Made by a program: the position numbers and the translations under genes
Shown: piece by piece, positions 49,848 to 62,300 of the stretch
How the letters are laid out: each line of letters begins with the position of its first letter
Position numbering within the stretch: position 1 is the first letter of the stretch
Notes under the pieces: model-generated
What the model saw: only the letters and a program-made list of their open reading frames with translations
Databases searched by the model: none
What the model was told of the DNA's origin: nothing
Source of the DNA: Clusia tigrina
Taxonomy: Eukaryota; Arthropoda; Insecta; Diptera; Clusiidae
NCBI GenBank assembly: GCA_920105625.2
Contig: OV050030.1
Span: forward strand, 214,442,325-214,506,324
Length of the DNA stretch: 64,000 bases
Reading direction: 5' to 3'

Positions 49848-51325
49848 ATGCTACACTTGAGTCCCAAATCAAACACTGATAAAACTTCAAATGGCCCTAA
49901 CTTCTATACGGTGCGTCCTATACCTATCAAAGTTTGCAACAATCAAATGCTTGCAACTTTTTACTGGAGCGTCATAAAATCTGGAAATTTTCAACATTCA
50001 AATGCTTGTAACTTCTTACTGGAGAGTCATAAAATCTGGAAATTTTGTGACAATAAAGTTCTCGAGCCTCTTGTAAATTTAAGCTGTCGCTCATAGCTAT
50101 GCTACCGTTGAGTCCCAAATCAACCACTGCTAAAACTTCAAATGGCCCTAACTTCTATACGATGCGTCCTATACCTATCAAAGTTTGCAACAATCAAATG
50201 CATGTAACTTTTTACTGGAGCGTCATAAAATCTTGAAATTTTGTGACAATAAAGTACTCGAGCCTCTTATAAATTTAAGCTATCGCTCATAGCTATGTTA
50301 CACTTGAGTCCCAAATCAAACACTGATAAAACTTCAAATGGCCCTAACTTCTTTACGGTGCGTCCTACACCTATCAAAGTTTGCAACAATCAAATGCTTG
50401 TAACTTTTTACTTGAGTGCCATAAAACCTTGAAATTTGGTGAACATAAAGTACCCGAGCCTCTTATGAATTCAAGCTATCGCTCATAGCTATGCTACACT
50501 TGAGTCCCAAATCAAACACTGATAAAACTTCAAATGACCCTAACTTCTATACGGTCCGTCCCACACCTATAACAGTTTGCAACAATCAAATGCTTGCAAG
50601 TTTTTACTGGAGCGTCATAAAATCTGGAAATTTTCAACATTCAAATGCTTGTAACTTCTTACTGGAGCTTAATAAAATCTTGAAATTTTGTGACAATAAA
50701 GTTCTCGAGCCTCTTGTAAATTTAAGCAGTCGCTCATAGCTATGCTACCCTTGAGTCCCAAATAAACCACTGCTAAAACTTCAAATAGCCCTACCTTCTA
50801 TACGGTGCGTCCTATACCTATCAAAGTTTGCAACAATCAAATGCGTGTAACTTTTTACTGGAGCGTCATAAAATCTTGAAATTTTGTGACAATAAAGTAC
50901 TCGAGCCTCTTATCTATTTAAGCTATCATAGCTATGCTACCCTCGAGTCCCAAATCAAACACTGATAAAACTTTAACTGGCCCTTACTTCTCTACGGTGC
51001 GTCCTACACCTATCAAAGTTTGCAACAATCAAATGCTTGTAACTTTTTACTGGAGCGTCATAAAACCTTGAAATTTGGTGACAATAAAGTACTCGAGCCT
51101 CTTATCAATTCAAGCTATCGCTCATAGCTATGCTACACTTGAGTCCCAAATCAAACACTGATAAAACTTCAAATGGCCCTAACTTCTATACGGTGCGTCC
51201 TATACCTATCAAAGTTTGCAAAAATCAAATGCTTGTAACTTTTTACTGGAACTTGATAAAATCTTGAAATTTTGTGACAATAAAGTACTCGAGCCTCTTA
51301 TCAATTTAAGCTATCGCTCATAGCT
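49848..51325 (+). repeat. Chimeric junction block
   Basis: It contains A (49848, chimeric), B2, M, an O/Q chimera at 50491 (ATGACCC, CCTATAACAG, then the five-subunit right part), R, then a P-like monomer reading TTTAACTGGCCCTTAC. From the P-like monomer on it follows 47781 onward at an offset of 3153. Confidence 0.75.
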
Positions 51326-52164
51326 ATGCTACCCTTGAGTCCCAAATCAAACACTGATAAAACATCAAATGGCCCTAACTTCTATACGGTGCGTCCTATA
51401 CCTATCAAAGTTTGCAACAATCAAATGCTTGTAACTTTTTACTGGAGCGTCATAAAATCTGCAAATTTTCAACATTCAAATGCTTGTAACTTCTTACTGG
51501 AGAGTCATAAAATCTGGAAATTTTGTGACAATAAAGTTCTCGAGCCTCTTGTACATTTAAGCTGTCGCTCATAGCTATGCTACCGTTGAGTCCCAAATCA
51601 AACACTGATAAAACTTCAAATGGCCGTAACTTCTTTACGGTGCGTCCTACACCTATCAAAGTTTGCAACAATCAAATGCTTGTAACTTTTTACTTGAGCG
51701 CCATAAAACCTTGAAATTTGGTGATAATAAAGTACTCGAGCCTCTTATGAATTCAAGCTATCGCTCATAGCTATGCTACACTTGAGTCCTAAATCAAACA
51801 CTGATAAAACATCAAATGGCCCTAACTTCTATAAGGTGCGTCCTATACCTATTAAAGTTTGCAACAATCAAATGCTTGTAACTTTTTACTTGAGCGCCAT
51901 AAAACCTTGAAATTTGGTGAAAATAAAGTACTCGCGCGTCTTATGAATTCAAGCTATCGCTCATAGCTATGCTACACTTGAGTCCTAAATCAAACACTGA
52001 TAAAACATCAAATGGCCCTAACTTCTATACGGTGCGTCCTATACCTATTAAAGTTTGCAACAATCAAATGCTTGTAACTTTTTACTGGAGCTTAATAAAA
52101 TTTTGAAATTTTGTTACAATAAAGTACTCGAGCCTCTTGTCAATTTAAGCTATCTCTCATAGCT

Positions 52165-53193
52165 ATGATACCCTTGAGTCCCAAATAAACCACTGCTAAA
52201 ACTTCAAATGGCCCTACCTTCTATACGGTGCGTCCTATACCTATCAAAGTTTGCAACAATCAAATGCGTGTAACTTTTTACTGAAGCGTCATAAAATCTT
52301 GAAATTTTGTGACAATAAAGTAATCGAGCCTCTTATCTATTTAAGCTATCATAGCTATGCTACCCTTGAGTCCCAAAACAAACACTGATATCATTTCCAA
52401 TGGCCCTAACTTCTATACGGTGAGTCCCATACCTATCAAATTTTGCAACAATCAAATGCTTGAAACTTTTTACTGGAGCCTCGTAAAACCTTGCAATTTT
52501 GTGACAATGAAGTACTCGAGCCTCTTATAAGTTTAAGCTATCGCTCATAGCTATGCTACACTTGAGTCCCAAATCAAACACTGATAAAACTTCAAATGGC
52601 CCTAACTTCTATACGGTGCATCCTACACCTATCAAAGTTTGCAACAATCAAATGCTTGTAACTTTTACTTGAGCGCCATAAAACCTTGAAATTTGGTGAC
52701 AATAAAGTACTCGAGCCTCTTATAAATTTAAGCTATCGCTCATAGCTATGCTACACTTGAGTCCCAAATCAAACACTGATAAAACTTCAAATGGCCCTAA
52801 CTTCTATACGGTGCATCCTACACCTATCAAAGTTTGCAACAATCAAATGCTTGTGACTTTTACTTGAGCGCCATAAAACCTTGAAATTTGGTGACAATAA
52901 AGTACTCGAGCCTCTTATCAATTTAAGCTATCGCTCATAGCTATGCTACCCTTGAGTCCCAAATCAAACACTGATAAAACATCAAATGGCCCTAACTTCT
53001 ATACGGTGCGTCCTATACCTATCAAAGTTTGCAACAATCAAATGCTTGTAACTTTTTACTGGAGCGTCATAAAATCTGGAAATTTTCAACATTCAAATGC
53101 TTGTAACTTCTTACTGGAGAGTCATAAAATCTGGAAATTTTGTGACAATAAAGTTCTCGAGCCTCTTATCAATTTAAGCTATCACTCATAGCT
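52165..53193 (+). repeat. R-C-T-T-A segment, copy 1 of 3
   Basis: It is marked by CCCAAAACAAACACTG, TTTCCAATGG, GAGTCCCATACC and GACAATGAAGTACTCGAG. It recurs at 54509-55507, and the R, C-like and two T monomers recur at 60695-61471. Two 195-bp T monomers (52553 and 52748; GGTGCATCC, one T fewer in CTTTTACTTGAG) precede the A monomer at 52943. Confidence 0.82.
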
Positions 53194-53553
53194 ATGCTAC
53201 CCTTGAGTCCCAAATAAACCACTGCTAAAACTTCAAATGGCCCTAACTTCTATACCGTGCGTCCTATACCTATCAAATGCTTGTAACTTTTTACTTGAGC
53301 GCCATAAAACCTTGAAATTTGGTGAAAATAAAGTACTCGAGCCTCTTATGAATTCAAGCTATCGCTCATAGCTATGCTACACTTGAGTCCTAAATCAAAC
53401 ACTGATAAAACTATAAATGGCCCTAACTTCTATACGGTGCGTCCTATACCTATCAAATGCTTGTAACTTTTTACTTGAGCGCCATAAAACCTTGAAATTT
53501 GGTGAAAATAAAGTACTCGAGCCTCTTATGAATTCAAGCTATCGCTCATAGCT
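53194..53553 (+). repeat. Pair of 180-bp monomers
   Basis: Two consecutive monomers (53194 and 53374) share a 16-bp loss: CCTATC runs straight into AAATGCTTG, without GTTTGCAACAATC. The same pair recurs at 56347/56527, 59379/59559 and 62740/62920, always as a doublet. Confidence 0.87.
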
Positions 53554-53943
53554 ATGCTACACTTGAGTCCTAAATCAAACACTGATAAAACTTCAAATGG
53601 CCCTAACTTCTATACGGTGCATCCTATACCTATTAAAGTTGCAACAATCCAATGCTTGTAACTTTTCACGGGAGCTTAATAAAATCTAGAAATTTTGTTA
53701 CAATAAAGTACTCGAGCCTCTTGTCAATTTAAGCTATCTCTCATAGCTATGATACACTTGAGTCCCAAATCAAACACTTATAAAACTTCAAATGACCCTA
53801 ACTTCTATACGTGCGTCCCACACCTATAAAAGTTTGCAACAATCAAATGCTTGCAAGTTTTTACTGGAGCGTCATAAAATCTTGAAATTTTGTGACAATA
53901 AAGTACTCGAGCCTCTCGTCAATTTAAGCTATCGCTCATAGCT

Positions 53944-54116
53944 ATGCTACATTTGAGTCCTAATTCAAACGCTGATAAAAATTTAAATGGCCCTAACTTC
54001 TATACGGTGCGTCCTATACCTATCAAAGTTTGCAACAATCAAATGCTTGTAACTTTGAAATTTTGTGACAATAAAGTACTCGAGCCTCTTATAAATTTAA
54101 GCTATAGCTCATAGCT
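53944..54116 (+). repeat. Q' monomer, 173 bp
   Basis: It starts ATTTGAGTCCTAATTC, ACGCTGATAAAAATTT, and its right part reads GCTTGTAACTTTGAAATTTTG, missing 23 bp that include the third subunit core. Copies start at 57099, 59935 (one base shorter) and 63492. Confidence 0.87.
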
Positions 54117-54508
54117 ATGTTACACTTGAGTCCCAAATCAAACACCGATAAAACTTCAAATGGCCGTAACTTCTTTACGGTGCGTCCTACACCTATCAAA
54201 GTTTGCAACAATCAAATCCTTGTAACTTTTTACTTGAGCGCCATAAAACCTTGAAATTTGGTGAAAATAAAGTACTCGAGCCTCTTATGAGTTCAAGCTA
54301 TCGCTCATAGCTATGCTACACTTGAGTCCTAAATCAAACACTGATAAAACATCAAATGGCCCTAACTTCTATACGGTGCGTCCTATACCTATTAAAGTTT
54401 GCAACAATCAAATGCTTGTAACTTTTTACTGGAGCTTAATAAAATTTTGAAATTTTGTTACAATAAAGTACTCGAGCCTCTTGTCAATTTAAGCTATCTC
54501 TCATAGCT

Positions 54509-55507
54509 ATGATACCCTTGAGTCCCAAATAAACCACTGCTAAAACTTCAAATGGCCCTACCTTCTATACGGTGCGTCCTATACCTATCAAAGTTTGCAA
54601 CAATCAAATGCGTGTAACTTTTGTGACAATAAAGTAATCGAGCCTCTTATCTATTTAAGCTATCATAGCTATGCTACCCTTGAGTCCCAAAACAAACACT
54701 GATAACATTTCCAATGGCCCTAACTTCTATACGGTGAGTCCCATACCTATCAAATTTTGCAACAATCAAATGCTTGAAACTTTTTACTGGAGCCTCGTAA
54801 AACCTTGCAATTTTGTGACAATGAAGTACTCGAGCCTCTTATAAGTTTAAGCTATCGCTCATAGCTATGCTACACTTGAGTCCCAAATCAAACACTGATA
54901 AAACTTCAAATGGCCCTAACTTCTATACGGTGCATCCTACACCTATCAAAGTTTGCAACAATCAAATGCTTGTAACTTTTACTTGAGCGCCATAAAACCT
55001 TGAAATTTGGTGACAATAAAGTACTCGAGCCTCTTATAAATTTAAGCTATCGCTCATAGCTATGCTACACTTGAGTCCCAAATCAAACACTGATAAAACT
55101 TCAAATGGCCCTAACTTCTATACGGTGCATCCTACACCTATCAAAGTTTGCAACAATCAAATGCTTGTGACTTTTACTTGAGCGCCATAAAACCTTGAAA
55201 TTTGGTGACAATAAAGTACTCGAGCCTCTTATCAATTTAAGCTATCGCTCATAGCTATGCTACCCTTGAGTCCCAAATCAAACACTGATAAAACATCAAA
55301 TGGCCCTAACTTCTATACGGTGCGTCCTATACCTATCAAAGTTTGCAACAATCAAATGCTTGTAACTTTTTACTGGAGCGTCATAAAATCTGGAAATTTT
55401 CAACATTCAAATGCTTGTAACTTCTTACTGGAGAGTCATAAAATCTGGAAATTTTGTGACAATAAAGTTCTCGAGCCTCTTGTACATTTAAGCTGTCGCT
55501 CATAGCT
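54509..55507 (+). repeat. R-C-T-T-A segment, copy 2 with 30-bp deletion
   Basis: This is the same segment as 52165-53193. Its R monomer is only 162 bp because GTGTAACTTTT joins directly to GTGACAATAAAG near 54620, dropping 30 bp. A run of four T occurs at both edges of the loss, so slippage or short-homology joining is likely. Confidence 0.83.
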
Positions 55508-57271
55508 ATGCTACCGTTGAGTCCCAAATCAACCACTGCTAAAACTTCAAATGGCCCTAACTTCTATACGGTGCGTCCTATACCTATCAAAGTTTGCAAC
55601 AATCAAATGCATGTAACTTTTTACTGGAGCGTCATAAAATCTTGAAATTTTGTGACAATAAAGTACTCGAGCCTCTTATGAATTCAAGCTATCGCTCATA
55701 GCTATGCTACACTTGAGTCCTAAATCAAACACTGATAAAACATCAAATGGCCCTAACTTCTATACGGTGCGTCCTATACCTATTAAAGTTTGCAACAATT
55801 AAATGCTTGTAACTTTTTACTGGAGCTTAATAAAATTTTGAAATTTTGTTACAATAAAGTACTCGAGCCTCTTGTCAATTTAAGCTATCTCTCATAGCTA
55901 TGATACCCTTGAGTCCCAAATCAAACACTGATAAAACTTCAAACGACCCTAACTTCTATACGGTGCGTCCCACACCTATAACAGTTTGCAACAATCAAAT
56001 GCTTGCAAGTTTTTACTGGAGCGTCATACAACCTTGAAAATTTGTGACAATAAAGTACTCGAGCCTCTCGTCAATTTAAGCTATCGCTCATAGCTATGCT
56101 ACATTTGAGTCCCAATTCAAACACTGATAAAAATTCAAATGGCCCTCACTTCTATCCGGTGCGTCCTATACTTATCAAAGTTTGCAACAATCAAATGCTT
56201 GTAACTTTTTACTGGAGCGTCATAAAATCTGGAAATTTTCAACATTCAAATGCTTGTAACTTCTTACTGGAGCTTAATAAAATCTTGAAATTTTGTGACA
56301 ATAAAGTTCTCGAGCCTCTAGTAATTTTAAGCTGTCGCTCATAGCTATGCTATCCTTGAGTCCCAAATAAACCACTGCTAAAACTTCAAATGGCCCTAAC
56401 TTCTATACCGTGCGTCCTATACCTATCAAATGCTTGTAACTTTTTACTTGAGCGCCATAAAACCTTGAAATTTGGTGAAAATAAAGTACTCGAGCCTCTT
56501 ATGAATTCAAGCTATCGCTCATAGCTATGCTACACTTGAGTCCTAAATCAAACACTGATAAAACTATAAATGGCCCTAACTTCTATACGGTGCGTCCTAT
56601 ACCTATCAAATGCTTGTAACTTTTTACTTGAGCGCCATAAAACCTTGAAATTTGGTGAAAATAAAGTACTCGAGCCTCTTATGAATTCAAGCTATCGCTC
56701 ATAGCTATGCTACACTTGAGTCCTAAATCAAACACTGATAAAACTTCAAATGGCCCTAACTTCTATACGGTGCATCCTATACCTATTAAAGTTTGCAACA
56801 ATCCAATGCTTGTAACTTTTCACGGGAGCTTAATAAAATCTATAAATTTTGTTACAATAAAGTACTCGAGCCTCTTGTCAATTTAAGCTATCTCTCATAG
56901 CTATGATACACTTGAGTCCCAAATCAAACACTTATAAAACTTCAAATGACCCTAACTTCTATACGGTGCGTCCCACACCTATAAAAGTTTGCAACAATCA
57001 AATGCTTGCAAGTTTTTACTGGAGCGTCATAAAATCTTGAAATTTTGTGACAATAAAGTACTCGAGCCTCTCGTCAATTTAAGCTATCGCTCATAGCTAT
57101 GCTACATTTGAGTCCTAATTCAAACGCTGATAAAAATTTAAATGGCCCTAACTTCTATACGGTGCGTCCTATACCTATCAAAGTTTGCAACAATCAAATG
57201 CTTGTAACTTTGAAATTTTGTGACAATAAAGTACTCGAGCCTCTTATAAATTTAAGCTATCGCTCATAGCT

Positions 57272-57914
57272 ATGGTACACTTGAGTCCCAAATCAAACAC
57301 TGATAAAACTTCAAATGGCCGTAACTTCTTTACGGTGCGTCCTACACCTATCAAAGTTTGCAACAATCAAATGCTTGTAACTTTTTACTTGAGCGCCATA
57401 AAACCTTGAAATTTGGTGAAAATAAAGTACTCGAGCCTCTTATGAATTCAAGCTATCGCTCATAGCTATGCTACACTTGAGTCCTAAATCAAACACTGAT
57501 AAAACATCAAATGGCCCTAACTTCTATACGGTGCGTCCTATACCTATTAAAGTTTGCAACAATCAAATGCTTGTAACTTTTTACTTGAGCGCCATAAAAC
57601 CTTGAAATTTGGTGAAAATAAAGTACTCGCGCGTCTTATGAATTCAAGCTATCGCTCATAGCTATGCTACACTTGAGTCCTAAATCAAACACTGATAAAA
57701 CATCAAATGGCCCTAACTTCTATACGGTGCGTCCTATACCTATTAAAGTTTGCAACAATCAAATGCTTGTAACTTTTTACTGGAGCGCCATAAAATCTGG
57801 AAATTTTCAACATTCAAATGCTTGTAACTTCTTACTGGAGAGTCATAAAATCTGGAAATTTTGTGACAATAAAGTACTCGAGCCTCTTATAAATTTAAGC
57901 TATCGCTCATAGCT
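57272..57914 (+). repeat. M-D-A trimer, 643 bp, copy 1
   Basis: It is 196+196+251 bp, starting ATGGTACACTTGAG with GGCCGTAACTTC. The D monomer carries CTCGCGCGTC instead of CTCGAGCCTC. It is directly followed by a second copy at offset 643. Confidence 0.85.
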
Positions 57915-58557
57915 ATGGTACACTTGAGTCCCAAATCAAACACTGATAAAACTTCAAATGGCCGTAACTTCTTTACGGTGCGTCCTACACCTATCAAAGT
58001 TTGCAACAATCAAATGCTTGTAACTTTTTACTTGAGCGCCATAAAACCTTGAAATTTGGTGAAAATAAAGTACTCGAGCCTCTTATGAATTCAAGCTATC
58101 GCTCATAGCTATGCTACACTTGAGTCCTAAATCAAACACTGATAAAACATCAAATGGCCCTAACTTCTATACGGTGCGTCCTATACCTATTAAAGTTTGC
58201 AACAATCAAATGCTTGTAACTTTTTACTTGAGCGCCATAAAACCTTGAAATTTGGTGAAAATAAAGTACTCGCGCGTCTTATGAATTCAAGATATCGCTC
58301 ATAGCTATGCTACACTTGAGTCCTAAATCAAACACTGATAAAACATCAAATGGCCGTAACTTCTATACGGTGCGTCCTATACCTATTAAAGTTTGCAACA
58401 ATCAAATGCTTGTAACTTTTTACTGGAGCGTCATAAAATCTGGAAATTTTCAACATTCAAATGCTTGTAACTTCTTACTGGAGAGTCATAAAATCTGGAA
58501 ATTTTGTGACAATAAAGTTCTCGAGCCTCTTGTACATTTAAGCTGTCGCTCATAGCT
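57915..58557 (+). repeat. M-D-A trimer, 643 bp, copy 2
   Basis: It repeats 57272-57914 with the same ATGGTACAC start and CTCGCGCGTC mark. The A monomer here ends TTGTACATTTAAGCTGTCGC, whereas copy 1 ends TTATAAATTTAAGC, so the join between the copies lies near the end of the first A monomer. Confidence 0.83.
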
Positions 58558-59145
58558 ATGCTACCGTTGAGTCCCAAATCAACCACTGCTAAAACTTCAA
58601 ATGGCCCTAACTTCTATACGGTGCGTCCTATACCTATCAAAGTTTGCAACAATCAAATGCATGTAACTTTTTACTGGAGCGTCATAAAATCTTGAAATTT
58701 TGTGACAATAAAGTACTCGAGCCTCTTATGAATTCAAGCTATCGCTCACAGCTATGCTACACTTGAGTCCTAAATCAAACACTGATAAAACATCAAATGG
58801 CCCTAACTTCTATACGGTGCGTCCTATACCTATTAAAGTTTGCAACAATCAAATGCTTGTAACTTTTTACTGGAGCTTAATAAAATTTTGAAATTTTGTT
58901 ACAATAAAGTACTCGAGCCTCTTGTCAATTTAAGCTATCTCTCATAGCTATGATACCCTTGAGTCCCAAATCAAACACTGATAAAACTTCAAACGACCCT
59001 AACTTCTATACGGTGCGTCCCACACCTATAACAGTTTGCAACAATCAAATGCTTGCAAGTTTTTACTGGAGCGTCATACAACCTTGAAAATTTGTGACAA
59101 TAAAGTACTCGAGCCTCTCGTCAATTTAAGCTATCGCTCATAGCT

Positions 59146-59378
59146 ATGCTACATTTGAGTCCCAATTCAAACATTGATAAAAATTCAAATGGCCCTCTTA
59201 TACTTATCAAAGTTTGCAACAATCAAATGCTTGTAACTTTTTACTGGAGCGTCATAAAATCTGGAAATTTTCAACATTCAAATGCTTGTAACTTCTTACT
59301 GGAGCTTAATAAAATCTTGAAATTTTGTGACAATAAAGTTCTCGAGTCTCTAGTAATTTTAAGCTGTCGCTCATAGCT
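59146..59378 (+). repeat. Q monomer with 18-bp deletion, 233 bp
   Basis: GGCCCTCTTATACTTATC replaces the longer form seen at 56096. The identical loss is present at 62507-62739, so the deletion happened once and was then copied with the 3361-bp offset shared by 58307-59738 and 61668-63099. Confidence 0.87.
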
Positions 59379-62300
59379 ATGCTATCCTTGAGTCCCAAAT
59401 AAACCACTGCTAAAACTTCAAATGGCCCTAACTTCTATACGGTGCGTCCTATACCTATCAAATGCTTGTAACTTTTTACTTGAGCGCCATAAAACCTTGA
59501 AATTTGGTGAAAATAAAGTACTCGAGCCTCTTATGAATTCAAGCCATCGCTCATAGCTATGCTACACTTGAGTCCTAAATCAAACACTGATAAAACTATA
59601 AATGGCCCTAACTTTTATACGGTGCGTCCTATACCTATCAAATGCTTGTAACTTTTTACTTGAGCGCCATAAAACCTTGAAATTTGGTGAAAATAAAGTA
59701 CTCGAGCCTCTTATGAATTCAAGCTATCGCTCATAGATATGCTACACTTGAGTCCTAAATCAAACACTGATAAAACTTCAAATGGCCCTAACTTCTATAC
59801 GGTGCGTCCCACACCTATAAAAGTTTGCAACAATCAAATGCTTGCAAGTTTTTACTGGAGCGTCATAAAATCTTGAAATTTTGTGACAATAAAGTACTCG
59901 AGCCTCTCGTCAATTTAAGCTATCGCTCATAGCTATGCTACATTTGAGTCCTAATTCAAACGCTGATAAAAATTTAAATGGCCCTAACTTCTATACGGTG
60001 CGTCCTATACCTATCAAAGTTTGCAACAATCAAATGCTTGTAACTTTGAAATTTGAGACAATAAAGTACTCGAGCCTCTTATAAATTTAAGCTATCGCTC
60101 ATAGCTATGGTACACTTGAGTCCCAAATCAAACACTGATAAAACTTCAAATGGCCGTAACTTCTTTACGGTGCGTCCTACACCTATCAAAGTTTGCAACA
60201 ATCAAATGCTTGTAACTTTTTACTTGAGCGCCATAAAACCTTGAAATTTGGTGAAAATAAAGTACTCGAGCCTCTTATGAATTCAAGCTATCGCTCATAG
60301 CTATGCTACACTTGAGTCCTAAATCAAACACTGATAAAACATCAAATGGCCCTAACTTCTATACGGTGCGTCCTATACCTATTAAAGTTTGCAACAATCA
60401 AATGCTTGTAACTTTTTACTTGAGCGCCATAAAACCTTGAAATTTGGTGAAAATAAAGTACTCGCGCGTCTTATGAATTCAAGCTATCGCTCATAGCTAT
60501 GCTACACTTGAGTCCTAAATCAAACACTGATAAAACATCAAATGGCCCTAACTTCTATACGGTGCGTCCTATACCTATTAAAGTTTGCAACAATCAAATG
60601 CTTGTAACTTTTTACTGGAGCTTAATAAAATTTTGAAATTTTGTTACAATAAAGTACTCGAGCCTCTTGTCAATTTAAGCTATCTCTCATAGCTATGATA
60701 CCCTTGAGTCCCAATAAACCACTGCTAAAACTTCAAATGGCCCTACCTTCTATACGGTGCGTCCTATACCTATCAAAGTTTGCAACAATCAAATGCGTGT
60801 AACTTTTTACTGAAGCGTCATAAAATCTTGAAATTTTGTGACAATAAAGTAATCGAGCCTCTTATCTATTTAAGCTATCATAGCTATGCTACCCTTGAGT
60901 CCCAAAACAAACACTGATAACATTTCCAATGGCCCTGACTTCTATACGGTGAGTCCCATACCTATCAAATTTTGCAACAATCAAATGCTTGAAACTTTTT
61001 ACTGGAGCCTCGTAAAACCTTGCAATTTTGTGACAATGAAGTACTCGAGCCTCTTATAAGTTTAAGCTATCGCTCATAGCTATGCTACACTTGAGTCCCA
61101 AATCAAACACTGATAAAACTTCAAATGGCCCTAACTTCTATACGGTGCATCCTACGCCTATCAAAGTTTGCAACAATCAAATGCTTGTAACTTTTACTTG
61201 AGCGCCATAAAACCTTGAAATTTGGTGACAATAAAGTACTCGAGCCTCTTATAAATTTGAGCTATCGCTCATAGCTATGCTACACTTGAGTCCCAAATCA
61301 AACACTGATAAAACTTCAAATGGCCCTAACTTCTATTCGGTGCATCCTACACCTATCAAAGTTTGCAACAATCAAATGCTTGTGACTTTTACTTGAGCGC
61401 CATAAAACCTTGAAATTTGGTGACAATAAAGTACTCGAGCCTCTTATGAATTCAAGCTATCGCTCATAGCTATGCTACACTTGAGTCCTAAATCAAACAC
61501 TGATAAAACATCAAATGGCCCTAACTTCTATACGGTGCGTCCTATACCTATTAAAGTTTGCAACAATCAAATGCTTGTAACTTTTTACTGGAGCTTAATA
61601 AAATTTTGAAATTTTGTTACAATAAAGTACTCGAGCCTCTTGTCAATTTAAGCTATCTCTCATAGCTATGATACCCTTGAGTCCTAAATCAAACACTGAT
61701 AAAACATCAAATGGCCGTAACTTCTATACGGTGCGTCCTATACCTATTAAAGTTTGCAACAATCAAATGCTTGTAACTTTTTACTGGAGCGTCATAAAAT
61801 CTGGAAATTTTCAACATTCAAATGCTTGTAACTTCTTACTGGAGAGTCATAAAATCTGGAAATTTTGTGACAATAAAGTTCTCGAGCCTCTTGTACATTT
61901 AAGCTGTCGCTCATAGCTATGCTACCGTTGAGTCCCAAATCAACCACTGCTAAAACTTCAAATGGCCCTAACTTCTATACGGTGCGTCCTATACCTATCA
62001 AAGTTTGCAACAATCAAATGCATGTAACTTTTTACTGGAGCGTCATAAAATCTTGAAATTTTGTGACAATAAAGTACTCGAGCCTCTTATGAATTCAAGC
62101 TATCGCTCATAGCTATGCTACACTTGAGTCCTAAATCAAACACTGATAAAACATCAAATGGCCCTAACTTCTATACGGTGCGTCCTATACCTATTAAAGT
62201 TTGCAACAATCAAATGCTTGTAACTTTTTACTGGAGCTTAATAAAATTTTGAAATTTTGTTACAATAAAGTACTCGAGCCTCTTGTCAATTTAAGCTATC

